Program-made: the position numbers and the translations under genes
Shown: one piece after another, positions 1 through 9,016 of the stretch
Numbering within the stretch: position 1 is the stretch's first letter
How the letters are laid out: every line of letters starts with the position of its first letter
Assembly (NCBI GenBank): GCA_012842745.1
Contig: DUSF01000035.1
Location: 434,001-498,000, forward strand
Direction of reading: 5' to 3'
Length of the DNA: 64,000 nt
From: Bacillus sp. (in: firmicutes)
GTDB lineage: Bacteria; Bacillota; Bacilli; Bacillales; Bacillaceae_J
Notes under the pieces: generated by a model
What the model was told of the DNA's origin: nothing
The model's input: the letters and a program-made list of their open reading frames with translations, nothing else
The model's database searches: none

Positions 1-112
1 TGAACATTAACAGAAAAACATAGCCAATCGTTTTGCCTACTCCTTGAAAACGAAATAAGGCTACGTCTTTTGGAGAATAGATGCTTTTAAGAAATTGCTG
101 AAATATATTCAT
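1..112 (-). CDS. DUF1189 family membrane protein (5' end only)
   Basis: Read on the minus strand from the ATG at 112, an open frame runs off the left edge and encodes [20 protein letters not shown] and onward to the start of a hydrophobic segment. The Y-S-P-K-D and R-F-Q-G-x-G-K-T stretch is typical of the N-terminus of DUF1189 proteins, Bacillaceae membrane proteins of unknown role. An AAAGGA ribosome binding site lies about 13 nt upstream. Only about 37 codons are visible, so the call rests on the N-terminus alone. Confidence 0.7.
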   Translation of the reverse strand, partial: MNIFQQFLKSIYSPKDVALFRFQGVGKTIGYVFLLMF

Positions 113-266
113 ATGTTTTATAGCACTTCCTTTCATCGCTATCTTAATACATTCCTTCCAAAAGATACAAGTGAAATTATAATTGAGTTTTTATTTTTTT
201 AGTGGTATATTATTTGGGCAGTTAATTTTATTGCTATATCTTATAAAGATGTTTTCATAAATAGAG

Positions 267-295
267 TTGACAGTATGATGGTTGTTTGATATAGT
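267..295 (+). promoter_or_regulatory. Sigma-A promoter of the tRNA operon
   Basis: TTGACA (267-272) and TATAGT (290-295) are separated by exactly 17 bp, about 20 bp ahead of the first tRNA. The perfect -35 hexamer and the position fit a strong stable-RNA promoter driving all seven tRNAs, which are spaced by only 7-35 nt and share a terminator at about 1151-1181. Confidence 0.7.
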
Positions 296-315
296 AAAAA
301 ATGTCGCTAAAACAT

Positions 316-390
316 TCCACAGTAGCTCAGTGGTAGAGCTATCGGCTGTTAACCGATCGGTCGCAGGTTCGAATCCTGCCTGTGGAGCCA
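316..390 (+). tRNA. tRNA-Asn (GTT)
   Basis: A full cloverleaf of 75 nt with the CCA encoded. The acceptor arms TCCACAG/CTGTGGA pair, the anticodon loop reads CTGTTAA (GTT, Asn), and the T loop is GTTCGAATC. It is the first gene of the tRNA operon. Confidence 0.95.
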
Positions 391-397
391 TAATCAT

Positions 398-471
398 GGC
401 GGTGTAGCTCAGCTGGCTAGAGCGTACGGTTCATACCCGTAAGGTCGGGGGTTCGATCCCCTCCGCCGCTA
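398..471 (+). tRNA. tRNA-Met elongator (CAT)
   Basis: A 74-nt cloverleaf without encoded CCA. The acceptor GGCGGTG pairs with CGCCGCT through two G-U pairs, with discriminator A. The anticodon loop reads TTCATAC (CAT). The sequence matches the elongator Met type of Bacillus and not the initiator, which lies at 815-891. Confidence 0.92.
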
Positions 472-491
472 TTCTTTTAATCAAATGAATT

Positions 492-568
492 GGCGACTGT
501 GGCGAAGTGGTTAACGCACCGGATTGTGGCTCCGGCATTCGTGGGTTCGATTCCCATCAGTCGCCCCA
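492..568 (+). tRNA. tRNA-His (GTG)
   Basis: A 77-nt gene with encoded CCA and an extra 5' G at position -1 that pairs with the discriminator C, the hallmark of tRNA-His. The acceptor GCGACTG pairs with CAGTCGC and the anticodon loop is TTGTGGC (GTG). Confidence 0.95.
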
Positions 569-588
569 TAATATAAATTTATCATGAA

Positions 589-665
589 GGACCCTTAGCT
601 CAGCTGGTTAGAGCTATCGGCTCATAACCGATCGGTCGCAGGTTCGAGTCCTGCAGGGTCCACCA
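589..665 (+). tRNA. tRNA-Ile2 (CAT, lysidine type) or Met
   Basis: A 77-nt cloverleaf with encoded CCA, acceptor GGACCCT/AGGGTCC and anticodon loop CTCATAA. The anticodon reads CAT, but the body resembles the Bacillus tRNA-Ile2 that TilS converts to lysidine-AU to read AUA. The operon already has an elongator Met and an initiator Met, which supports Ile2. Generic annotation would call it tRNA-Met. Confidence 0.85.
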
Positions 666-687
666 TTTCAAAATTTGTTTAGCTTAC

Positions 688-780
688 GGAGGAATACCCA
701 AGTCCGGCTGAAGGGATCGGTCTTGAAAACCGACAGGCGGGTTAAACCGTGCGGGGGTTCGAATCCCTCTTCCTCCGCCA
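688..780 (+). tRNA. tRNA-Ser (TGA)
   Basis: A 93-nt class II tRNA with a long variable arm and encoded CCA. The acceptor GGAGGAA pairs with TTCCTCC, and the anticodon loop CTTGAAA gives TGA (Ser). Confidence 0.95.
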
Positions 781-814
781 TTAAAATTACAGGCATAAAA
801 ATTATTTATACTAT

Positions 815-891
<77 letters not shown>

Positions 892-907
892 ATACATATT
901 TGGCTTT

Positions 908-1145
<238 letters not shown>

Positions 1146-1150
1146 CTCAA

Positions 1151-1181
1151 AAAAAGCACTCATTAAATGGGTGCTTTTTTT
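1151..1181 (+). terminator. Rho-independent terminator of the tRNA operon
   Basis: The inverted repeat AAAGCAC (1153-1159) / GTGCTTT (1171-1177) forms a stem that runs into a T tract, five bases after tRNA-Phe. Confidence 0.85.
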
Positions 1182-1307
1182 GCATATGGAGGAGAATAAT
1201 ATTCTTAACAAAAAAATGATGTAACATTTACAATTGCTTAATACTCAAGTGTTAAAATTTTCATTAATAGGGTGGGGATTATTAGAAAAATAAATGGGGG
1301 ATCAGGT

Positions 1308-2978
1308 TTGAAAATAGTGTTTAATCGTCTTAGTTTACAAAGTAGATTACTGCTAATTTTTATTACATTGTTTGTTGTAACGATTAATATCTTTGGGTTT
1401 ACTTTATACAGTAAAGCTAAGAATACAACGATTCAAATAACAGAGGATCGTTTAGTTCGTGAAGTCGAAATCATGTCATATATTGTGAAGAATTTAAAAT
1501 TTGTATATATAAGTGATAAGGAATATTTTTTACAACAAGTAGAAATGAGCGTTCGTGATCAACAACGTCAATTAAAAGAGGACGGCATAAATTCTGAAAT
1601 TTATTATATTCAAAATGAAAAAGTAACTCCATTTCAAGTTAGTCGAAATGCAAAGATAACCTTCCCAGACCCATTAATAAACAAAATAAATAAAGTAGGC
1701 AATGGTGTATTTCATGAAAAGCTTGCAGGGGAGGATTATACCATTTCGGTACAAAAGATAAACGAAATTAATGGGAACTACGTTTTATTAGTGCCTACTA
1801 CATCATTTTTAGGACCTGTAACGCAAATGCATACTTTTATTATTGCGTTAGTAATCATCTCCTTTTTTATCTCTACTTTCCTAATTATTTTATTTGTTAG
1901 AAGTATTACAAAACCACTTAAAAAATTACAGGAGACGATGAGAGAAGTACGGGAAGGGAATTTGAATAAGGCTATTTCAGTTGAAACGACAATCCCCGAA
2001 ATTACTTCTTTGAATAAAAGTTTTAATATGATGGTTGATCAAATGAGAACAGTTATTCATGAAATAAATCAAACGACATCAGAGCTAGAAAATACTGGTG
2101 AAGATTTAAGTCATTCATCAAGGGAGGCATTGGCATTTAGTCGGAAGTTGATTGAAGATATTAATGTTGTAAAGGTAGCAGCAGAACAAACGGCGATTAG
2201 TTCGGAGCATAGCGTAGATGATTTTAATAGCATGAAAGGTAAAATTGAATTGCTCATCCGCAATATGAATAAAGTTTTTAGTAGTTCTGAGGATATGAAT
2301 CATTCTGCCGAAGTGGGCGATCAAAATATTACGGAATTAATTGAAACTATAACATTATTTGACACAGATTTTGAGTATATGACAGGAACAATTAAAGAGG
2401 TGAAAAATCATTCTTTTGCCATTGCGAATCTAGTAGGCTTAATTCAAGGCGTTGCAGATCAAACGAAGCTTTTAGCATTAAATGCTGCGATTGAAGCTGC
2501 AAGAGCTGGTGAAGCAGGGAAAGGCTTTGCGGTTGTAGCAAATGAAGTACGTAAACTTGCGGAGCAATCGACAAAGGCAGCGGTAGAAATAACCCAATCA
2601 ATTTCTCATATGGAAGATGTTACAATGAAAGCAACAAAAGAATTTGATCAAATTCTTTTAAAAATAAAGGAGACTTTACATATTGCGAGTAAATCGAAAG
2701 TATCTTTTGATGAACTAATGGATGAAATCGGTAAAGTTATTGTAAAAATACAAAATATGCAAGGAGAACTCACTAATCTTCAACGAATTTTACCTGAACT
2801 TGAACAAACAACAGTTGGGATTGTCTCTGTATCGCAAGAAACACTCTCCAGTTCAGAACAAATGCTTGCTACAAGTGACGGTCAAATTAACCAGATGGAG
2901 AGAACACACCAAATTGGTTTATTGTTAAAAGATTTATCGTATTCATTGTCCTCTAAAACGAAAAGATTTACTGTTTAA
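1308..2978 (+). CDS. Methyl-accepting chemotaxis protein (transmembrane)
   Basis: A chemoreceptor that would signal to CheA/CheW from the cytoplasmic membrane. Counting from the TTG at 1308 (556 aa), it has a membrane segment near residues 11-33, an extracytoplasmic sensor of about 140 residues, a second membrane segment near 177-198, a HAMP linker, and a signalling hairpin whose tip carries [20 protein letters not shown]. The ligand cannot be read from the sensor. An earlier GTG at 1272 is in frame, but GGGGG placed 8 nt before the TTG makes the later start more likely. It stands alone, flanked by the tRNA operon and sodA. Confidence 0.9.
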   Translation: MKIVFNRLSLQSRLLLIFITLFVVTINIFGFTLYSKAKNTTIQITEDRLVREVEIMSYIVKNLKFVYISDKEYFLQQVEMSVRDQQRQLKEDGINSEIYYIQNEKVTPFQVSRNAKITFPDPLINKINKVGNGVFHEKLAGEDYTISVQKINEINGNYVLLVPTTSFLGPVTQMHTFIIALVIISFFISTFLIILFVRSITKPLKKLQETMREVREGNLNKAISVETTIPEITSLNKSFNMMVDQMRTVIHEINQTTSELENTGEDLSHSSREALAFSRKLIEDINVVKVAAEQTAISSEHSVDDFNSMKGKIELLIRNMNKVFSSSEDMNHSAEVGDQNITELIETITLFDTDFEYMTGTIKEVKNHSFAIANLVGLIQGVADQTKLLALNAAIEAARAGEAGKGFAVVANEVRKLAEQSTKAAVEITQSISHMEDVTMKATKEFDQILLKIKETLHIASKSKVSFDELMDEIGKVIVKIQNMQGELTNLQRILPELEQTTVGIVSVSQETLSSSEQMLATSDGQINQMERTHQIGLLLKDLSYSLSSKTKRFTV

Positions 2979-3182
2979 TGTTGTTCAAAAATTCATTAAG
3001 ATGTATAAAATCTTTGCCATTGGATAAATTATACATGTTGTAAGAAATTTCGAGAGTTTAAAATTGAAAAATGAAGAAATAAGTGGTAATGTAACAAGTA
3101 AGAACAACTTTTTTAAACTAAAAGGTATAAAAAGTATTGAATTAAAAACACTTTAACAAGAAAAATAGGAGGAGATTTAATA

Positions 3183-3794
3183 ATGGCAAAATTTGAATTA
3201 CCACAATTACCTTATGCGTATGATGCGCTTGAACCACATATTGATGCAAGAACGATGGAAATCCACCACACGAAACATCACAACACATATGTAACAAATT
3301 TAAACAACGCTCTTGAAGGTAACGAAGAGCTTTTAAACAAATCAGTTGAAGAAGTTATTTCTAATCTTGATGCTGTTCCTGAAGCTGCTCGTACTGCAGT
3401 TCGAAACAATGGTGGCGGTCATGCGAACCATACATTATTTTGGACAGTTATGAGCCCTAATGGCGGTGGCGCTCCGACTGGTGAGCTTGCTGACGCTATT
3501 ACACAAAAATTCGGCAGCTTTGATGCATTCAAAGAAGAGTTTGCTAAAGCAGCTGCAACTCGCTTCGGTTCAGGTTGGGCATGGTTAGCAGTGAATAATG
3601 GTCAACTAGAAGTGACTAGCACACCAAACCAAGATTCTCCATTAATGGAAGGCAAAACGCCAATTCTTGGCTTAGACGTTTGGGAGCATGCATACTACCT
3701 GAACTATCAAAATCGTCGCCCAGACTATATTAGCGCATTTTGGAATGTAGTAAATTGGGAAGAAGTAACAAATCGTTACAACGCTGCAAAATAA
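3183..3794 (+). CDS. sodA: Superoxide dismutase (Mn/Fe type)
   Basis: A cytoplasmic enzyme that converts superoxide to hydrogen peroxide and oxygen. The 203-residue length is standard. Metal-ligand segments are visible: the N-terminal HHTKHH region, ANHTLFW, and the signature [15 protein letters not shown] supplying Asp and His. AATAGGAGGAG precedes the ATG. As in B. subtilis, sodA lies upstream of yqgE, but here a phosphate gene block (ppk, psiE, ppx) sits between them. A terminator follows directly, so it is monocistronic. Confidence 0.97.
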   Translation: MAKFELPQLPYAYDALEPHIDARTMEIHHTKHHNTYVTNLNNALEGNEELLNKSVEEVISNLDAVPEAARTAVRNNGGGHANHTLFWTVMSPNGGGAPTGELADAITQKFGSFDAFKEEFAKAAATRFGSGWAWLAVNNGQLEVTSTPNQDSPLMEGKTPILGLDVWEHAYYLNYQNRRPDYISAFWNVVNWEEVTNRYNAAK

Positions 3795-3811
3795 TATAGC
3801 ATCATTAAGCG

Positions 3812-3845
3812 GAAGTCAGTATTACATACTGGCTTCTTTTTTTGT
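3812..3845 (+). terminator. Terminator after sodA
   Basis: GAAGTCAGTA (3812-3821) pairs with TACTGGCTTC (3827-3836) with one G-U pair, followed by a T run. Confidence 0.85.
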
Positions 3846-3899
3846 GGTGCGCTTTGCATAGAAGATTAATCTTTTAATCCGCAGCCCGTGATGAATTTA

Positions 3900-3938
3900 T
3901 TTACATAAATTTTACAAACCTTACACAATAGATTTACA
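3900..3938 (+). promoter_or_regulatory. PhoP binding site (Pho box) upstream of ppk
   Basis: Four hexamers at a strict 11-bp period: TTTACA (3900), TTTACA (3911), TACACA (3922) and TTTACA (3933). The known Bacillus Pho box is TT(A/T/C)ACA repeated with 5-bp spacers, so this is close to ideal. It lies about 60 bp ahead of the ppk start and implies induction by phosphate starvation. Confidence 0.8.
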
Positions 3939-3996
3939 AGGGATTGTTATTTTTAATTTAAGTAAATGTACTATATTCAAAGGAGCTGTACTTGGA

Positions 3997-6213
3997 ATGA
4001 CAGCAGTAATCACAACAACTACTATTGCAAATCCTTGTTATTATAATAATCGGGAATTAAGTTGGCTAGATTTTAATGTAAGAGTATTACAGGAGGCTAT
4101 TGATAGCAGGAATGCATTGCTAGAGAGGTGCAAATTTTTAGCAATCACTAGCTCAAACCTCGATGAATTCTTCATGGTTCGTGTTGCTGGTCTGCTTGAT
4201 CAAGTTAAGGCTGGTTTTAATCGTCCCGAAAATAAAGCAGGTTTAAAGCCAATAGAACAGTTAGAGGCAATCTCAAAGGTTACACATAAATTAATTGAAA
4301 AACAAGACCAAACCTATTTGCAAATGTTATCTCCATTATTAGCAGACGAAGGGGTAGAAATCATCCCCATATATAACATAACCGATGCTGAACAAATATT
4401 TCTGGAAAAACATTTTGATGAGAACATATTTCCTGTGTTAACACCAATGGCCGTCGATGCCTATCGCCCTTTCCCAATGCTTGCCAATAAATCATTAAAT
4501 TTAGCCATTCTTCTAGAAGACAAGGAAGAAAATAATTGTTTAGAACCACTTAATGGAAAATTAACAATTGTTCAAGTTCCATCAGTACTTAAACGTTACA
4601 TAGAATTATCAAATGCAGCTGGAAAAAGAACATTTGTCCTATTAGAACAAGTGATTTCTTTGTTTATCAAGAAATTATTTAAAGGATATAAAGTAAAGTC
4701 TGTCACTGCTTTTCGAATAACAAGAAATGCTGACTTAACAATTCATGAGGATGAAGCCGAAGATTTATTAACAGAAATCGAAGAGGAATTAAAGAAGCGT
4801 AAGTGGGGCGCTCCAGTTAGGCTTGAAGTACAAGAACAACAGCATAATAAATTGGTTGTAGATTATTTAATTGAAGAGCTTGAAATCACTAAAAAGGATG
4901 TTTATTATGTGCAAGCTCCACTAGATTTAACGTTTCTATTTTCTTTTTACAAAACGATAGAGACAACACATGCACAGCTGATGGAACAAACATTCCTACC
5001 ACAAATTCCGATTGATCTCATAGGTGAAAAAAATATTTTTGATACAGCACTTGAGCAGGATATCTTATTGCATCATCCCTTTGAGTCGTTTGAACCTATT
5101 GATGAATTTCTGTCTCAGGCTGCTGTAGATCCAGATGTCTTGGCGATCAAGCAAACCCTTTACCGAGTCAGCGGTGATTCGGAAATCATCAAAAGCTTAA
5201 AGCGTGCCGCTGAAAATGGCAAGCAGGTTACTGTTTTAGTTGAATTGAAGGCTAGATTTGATGAACAAAATAATGTCCATTGGGCGAAGGAATTAGAAAA
5301 AGCCGGCTGCCATGTCATTTATGGAATGACGTATTTAAAAACTCACAGCAAAATTACGCTGATTGTTCGTCAAAAGGCAGGTAAAATTGAGAGATTTGTT
5401 CATCTGGGCACAGGTAACTATAATGGTGTAACAGCTAGAATCTATACAGATTTAGGGCTCATTACAACTGATGAACAAATTGGGATTGACGCGACGAACT
5501 TTTTCAATTACTTAAGCGGAAATATGGAGAAACCTGAATTTCTTCAATTGATAGTAGCTCCCTACGATATTAGAAATAAATTTATAGAATTAATCGACCA
5601 AGAGATTGAATTTCATAAACAATTTGGAAATGGATATATTATTGCAAAAATGAATTCTCTATCAGACAAAAAACTAATCATGAAGCTCTACGAAGCATCC
5701 ATTGCAGGAGTTAAGATTAATTTAATAGTGCGGGGAATTTGTTGCTTACGTCCTGGGATAGCTGGTGTAAGTGAGAATATTAAAGTAAGGAGTATCATTG
5801 GCAGGTTTTTGGAACACAGTCGGATTTATTATTTTCATCACAATGGTGAAAAAAAGGTCTATTTATCCTCTGCCGATATGATGACACGCAATATGGAAAA
5901 TAGGGTAGAAATTTTGTTCCCTATTTTGAAAAAACATTTAAAAATTCGAATTTTTAAATGGCTTGACATCATGTTAACAGATAATGTAAAAGCACGTGAA
6001 CAAGATTCATTTGGTCAATACCATTATGTACAACAAGAGCCTAATGAATTAGCAATTAATAGCCAACAAATTTTATGTGAATTAGCAAATAATACGATGT
6101 ATTTACAAGAAAATAAAAAAGCCATATTAATGGATTTTAAGGAGAAACTAGTTGAATTCGGTCAATCATCAATTGGAGGGTTAAAGAAAATTAAAGCTAT
6201 TCAAAAGCTTTAA
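3997..6213 (+). CDS. ppk: Polyphosphate kinase 1
   Basis: Ppk reversibly polymerises the gamma-phosphate of ATP into inorganic polyphosphate. The 738-residue protein has the usual order: an N domain opening with N-R-E-L-S-W-L-D-F, a middle domain, and two phospholipase-D-like C domains holding the autophosphorylated-histidine segment (LKTHSKI) and the second active histidine (LEHSRIYYF), plus HLGTGNYN. AAAGGAG precedes the ATG. It is preceded by a Pho box, and with ppx downstream it forms a polyphosphate synthesis/breakdown pair. B. subtilis lacks this gene at the locus. Confidence 0.96.
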   Translation: MTAVITTTTIANPCYYNNRELSWLDFNVRVLQEAIDSRNALLERCKFLAITSSNLDEFFMVRVAGLLDQVKAGFNRPENKAGLKPIEQLEAISKVTHKLIEKQDQTYLQMLSPLLADEGVEIIPIYNITDAEQIFLEKHFDENIFPVLTPMAVDAYRPFPMLANKSLNLAILLEDKEENNCLEPLNGKLTIVQVPSVLKRYIELSNAAGKRTFVLLEQVISLFIKKLFKGYKVKSVTAFRITRNADLTIHEDEAEDLLTEIEEELKKRKWGAPVRLEVQEQQHNKLVVDYLIEELEITKKDVYYVQAPLDLTFLFSFYKTIETTHAQLMEQTFLPQIPIDLIGEKNIFDTALEQDILLHHPFESFEPIDEFLSQAAVDPDVLAIKQTLYRVSGDSEIIKSLKRAAENGKQVTVLVELKARFDEQNNVHWAKELEKAGCHVIYGMTYLKTHSKITLIVRQKAGKIERFVHLGTGNYNGVTARIYTDLGLITTDEQIGIDATNFFNYLSGNMEKPEFLQLIVAPYDIRNKFIELIDQEIEFHKQFGNGYIIAKMNSLSDKKLIMKLYEASIAGVKINLIVRGICCLRPGIAGVSENIKVRSIIGRFLEHSRIYYFHHNGEKKVYLSSADMMTRNMENRVEILFPILKKHLKIRIFKWLDIMLTDNVKAREQDSFGQYHYVQQEPNELAINSQQILCELANNTMYLQENKKAILMDFKEKLVEFGQSSIGGLKKIKAIQKL

Positions 6214-6291
6214 ATAACCTTATTGGGGATTGTTAACCACACCCTTTTAGAAAAGTCAGTCTCGAAACTCCATCCTTAATTGATGGGAAAT

Positions 6292-6330
6292 TTTACAATT
6301 CTTTAAATCCTTTTTAATAAACAATTAATA
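6292..6330 (+). promoter_or_regulatory. Degenerate Pho-box-like repeat upstream of psiE
   Basis: Hexamers TTTACA (6292), TTAAAT (6303), TTAATA (6314) and TTAATA (6325) are phased at 11 bp. Only the first matches the PhoP consensus well; the others keep just the TTA core in an A/T-rich stretch, so chance is possible. The neighbouring phosphate genes are the main reason to list it. Confidence 0.3.
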
Positions 6331-6394
6331 TTCATACCATATAGTAAGTCTAGAACTAAATTAGGTTAAATTCTATCTAAGAAAGAGGGTTTTT

Positions 6395-6814
6395 ATGATA
6401 ATAATTAAGGAACTCACAAAGTCAAAGGATTTATTAGTATTAATATTCCAAATTATTTTAAATTCTTCTTTAACTTTGTTAGCCTTCATCCTTGCTTATC
6501 TTATGATTATGGAAATAAAGGATATTGTTGTTTTTATAGCTTTAGAGAAAGATGCATCTTTCAAAGAATTTTTAGAAAAGATCCTGGTCTTTTTCCTATA
6601 TTTTGAGTTTATAGCATTAATTGTTAAATACTTTAAGGAACATTATCATTTTCCATTGCGGTATTTCATGTATATAGGTATTACAGCCATGCTTCGAGTC
6701 ATTATTATAGATCATGACAATGCCAATGATACCCTATTATTTTCCCTAACTATATTAGTTTTAGTAATTGGATATATCATTATTAAGGCTATTCCGCGTA
6801 TTACTGATAATTGA
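6395..6814 (+). CDS. psiE: PsiE-family phosphate-starvation-inducible membrane protein
   Basis: A 139-residue protein with four hydrophobic segments (near 18-38, 60-77, 86-105 and 112-132), of the PsiE family. Family members rise under phosphate starvation in enterobacteria; their molecular role is unknown. Features seen include the H-Y-H-F-P-L-R-Y segment before the third membrane helix and the R-V-I-I-I-D-H-D loop. GAAAGAGGG precedes the ATG. The setting between ppk and ppx agrees with a phosphate link. Confidence 0.85.
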   Translation: MIIIKELTKSKDLLVLIFQIILNSSLTLLAFILAYLMIMEIKDIVVFIALEKDASFKEFLEKILVFFLYFEFIALIVKYFKEHYHFPLRYFMYIGITAMLRVIIIDHDNANDTLLFSLTILVLVIGYIIIKAIPRITDN

Positions 6815-6855
6815 GTAAGTGTAGTAGTAAAAAAATAAATTTGGGGGGATTAATA

Positions 6856-6918
6856 ATGAAAATAAGTATAAGGAAAACAATGCTTATGCTGATACTTTAC
6901 TCAATAATCACAGGATAA
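6856..6918 (+). pseudogene. 20-codon signal-peptide-like remnant
   Basis: A strong ribosome binding site (GGGGGGA) precedes ATG and 20 codons, MKISIRKTMLMLILYSIITG, then TAA. The basic start and hydrophobic core look like the beginning of a secreted or membrane protein that was cut short. It may be a real small membrane peptide, but its position beside another gene fragment (6999-7160) favours debris. Confidence 0.35.
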
Positions 6919-6998
6919 TTAAACTCAAATTTTGCGCCATTTGAGACAAATGTACTAAGATAAACAATATTCCCTATAAATTTAAAGCAGGTGCAAAA

Positions 6999-7160
6999 AT
7001 GATAGGAAATGAGACGGATAGAGGATTTAAGGCCTTTGTAGAAATCCTCCTTGTTTCAACCAAGCTTGGATTGTCCTCATTTGGTGGACCCGTTGCCCAT
7101 TTAGGATACTTTCACAATTTTACTGGTGTAATTGGCGAATCACTACTTACATTAATTTAA
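6999..7160 (+). pseudogene. Truncated chromate transporter (ChrA) N-terminus
   Basis: A 53-codon frame from ATG 6999 encodes a segment ending in STKLGLSSFGGPVAHLGYF, the characteristic opening of the ChrA family (chromate ion transporters of 10 or more membrane helices, about 390 aa). After HLGYF the family resemblance stops and the frame closes about 13 codons later. More than 85% of the gene is missing, so it is a deletion remnant without expected transport function. Confidence 0.7.
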
Positions 7161-7264
7161 ATGTTATCGACGAATTTTAATAAATTATTTACAATAGCTT
7201 AATTTTTAGTAAACTTTTCCAAGGTAAAATAGATATAGGTAGAGCGGCAGCTGGGGTCGCTATC

Positions 7265-7297
7265 GCTGGCAGCGAAGGAGGGGCTGCCAGCTTTTTT
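7265..7297 (+). terminator. Strong plus-strand terminator with competing upstream arm
   Basis: GCTGGCAGC (7265-7273) and GCTGCCAGC (7283-7291) form a perfect 9-bp stem followed by six T. It reads on the plus strand, although the only plus-strand genes before it are fragments. GGCAGC at 7246-7251 could pair instead with GCTGCC (7283-7288), so an attenuator-like switch is possible. Confidence 0.8.
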
Positions 7298-7299
7298 GT

Positions 7300-8817
7300 C
7301 TAATGGGAAAAGTTTACCGATATAGAACGATTTAATTGTTTTTCTAAATGCTTTTTTTGTTTTTCCACTTGGTATGCTTCTGGTTGCCGATCCTGTAAAC
7401 AGCTTACAAAAAAAACAAGCTCTTGTCCTTTTACATGTAAGTCAATTTGATCGATTATATTTCTTTTCGTTACATGTAAACTGTAAGCAAATTTAATAAT
7501 TGAACCAATTAAACGGATTTTCTCTATCTCTTCCTTTTCAAACCACTGATTAAATGGTTTTAAATAATGTTTGAATGATTCCTTATTTTTAAAAGAAGCA
7601 ATAAGAGCCATAACAATTCTTTCTTTATGATGCATACCATTGATTGATCGGTTAGCTAATAAATAAAATGTATGTTGACTGCTGCATTCTATATCAATGT
7701 AAGAACCCAAATTATATAAAAAGCTCCCTTGCTCAATCCGTTTTATATCCTGCTCATCCATTGAGAAAAAACCTTCCCTATTCAGTAAATGGGAGATAAT
7801 TAATGCGCTTTCCGTTACTTGTGATACATGAGTGACATTAATTTTAAAGTCAACGGCTAATTCTTGAATGCTTTCTTCTAAAATATTTGAGACCTTAGAT
7901 GTATGTTTACTCTTGTCATAGAGCAGTCCCTCTCTTAATCCTTTTTGACTCAGCGCAAAAATTTCTGATTTCATGGTATCCATTAAGGTAGCAAAGGCTT
8001 CTATTGCTGGTATAATAATATCTGTGCGATCTTTTGACAACCCCTCCACTCTTTGTAATTCGGAAAATGACATCGACAGTAAATGGTTATTAATCTCTTT
8101 AATATCTTTCCTACCCATAACATATTGATGAATTCCTTGAATGGGGTAGTCTATATACTCTTGATGAATTTGCACTATATTCCTTGCACTTCCCCCGATT
8201 GAAATTAACGGTGTCTGAATATTGTAAAGCCATTTCAGTGATCCAAACTGTTCTTGCAAAAATTGGCGTAGTTTCTTAAGTTCCGTTTCTTCTGGAATAT
8301 CTCCTTTTATAAATTGCTTTTTTAAAGATAACACTCCAAACGGAAAGCTATGGTAATGGATTAAATTTCTGTTCTCAAAATATGTTACTTCCGTACTTCC
8401 TCCCCCAATATCTACGGTCACTCCTTTTTCATATGGAGTAGAGTGTACAACAGCTATGAAGCCATAGTATGCTTCCTCATACGCTGTCAACACCTGCATC
8501 GTAAAGTCCGTTTCGTTTTTCACTCTTTCCAAAATTTCTTCCTTATTTTTTGCTTGCCGAATTGTAGCAGTTCCCACACACTTCACTTCTTCTAATTGAT
8601 GATGACTTGTAACTCCTTGAAAACCTTGTAGTGTCTTAATTAGCTTCGTAATTCCTATTGGTTCAAGCACACCTTCTTCAGATAAAAAATTTCGGAGTCG
8701 AGCAACAACTTTAATATTTTCAATTTCTTTCAATGTCCCATTACGATCACGCTTATAAATTACAAGTCTCATCGTATTTGATCCTATATCAATAATGGCA
8801 TATTTCTCTTGGATCAT
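7300..8817 (-). CDS. ppx: Exopolyphosphatase / guanosine pentaphosphatase (Ppx/GppA)
   Basis: Hydrolyses terminal phosphates of polyphosphate, or pppGpp. The 505-residue protein has the ASKHA-fold phosphate loops IDIGSNTMRLVIY near residue 10 and DIGGGSTEV near 145, then the C-terminal helical HD-like region of long Ppx forms (near 320-500). It runs opposite to ppk and its end meets the plus-strand terminator at 7265-7297. No clear Pho box was found upstream; only scattered TTTACA/TTAACA hexamers occur near 8930-8960. Confidence 0.93.
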   Translation of the reverse strand: MIQEKYAIIDIGSNTMRLVIYKRDRNGTLKEIENIKVVARLRNFLSEEGVLEPIGITKLIKTLQGFQGVTSHHQLEEVKCVGTATIRQAKNKEEILERVKNETDFTMQVLTAYEEAYYGFIAVVHSTPYEKGVTVDIGGGSTEVTYFENRNLIHYHSFPFGVLSLKKQFIKGDIPEETELKKLRQFLQEQFGSLKWLYNIQTPLISIGGSARNIVQIHQEYIDYPIQGIHQYVMGRKDIKEINNHLLSMSFSELQRVEGLSKDRTDIIIPAIEAFATLMDTMKSEIFALSQKGLREGLLYDKSKHTSKVSNILEESIQELAVDFKINVTHVSQVTESALIISHLLNREGFFSMDEQDIKRIEQGSFLYNLGSYIDIECSSQHTFYLLANRSINGMHHKERIVMALIASFKNKESFKHYLKPFNQWFEKEEIEKIRLIGSIIKFAYSLHVTKRNIIDQIDLHVKGQELVFFVSCLQDRQPEAYQVEKQKKHLEKQLNRSISVNFSH

Positions 8818-9016
8818 TTTTATAACACACCTACCATAAATTATTTTTAATATTCGAAATTCTCGTAATTACACAATTCTGACAGAAGTAATATTTATAT
8901 TAACACCTCAATATTAAGTGAATGTAAATGTAGAATCATTTTTTTGTTAAAACAATTACATTTTTTCGCATATCCCCATCTATTCTAAGGAACAATAATG
9001 TAAAGGGGAGTCAGCA

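Noticed and set aside
8818-8960. Pho box for ppx
   Set aside because: TTAACA, TCTACA and TTTACA occur on the minus strand but not in a consistent 11-bp phase.
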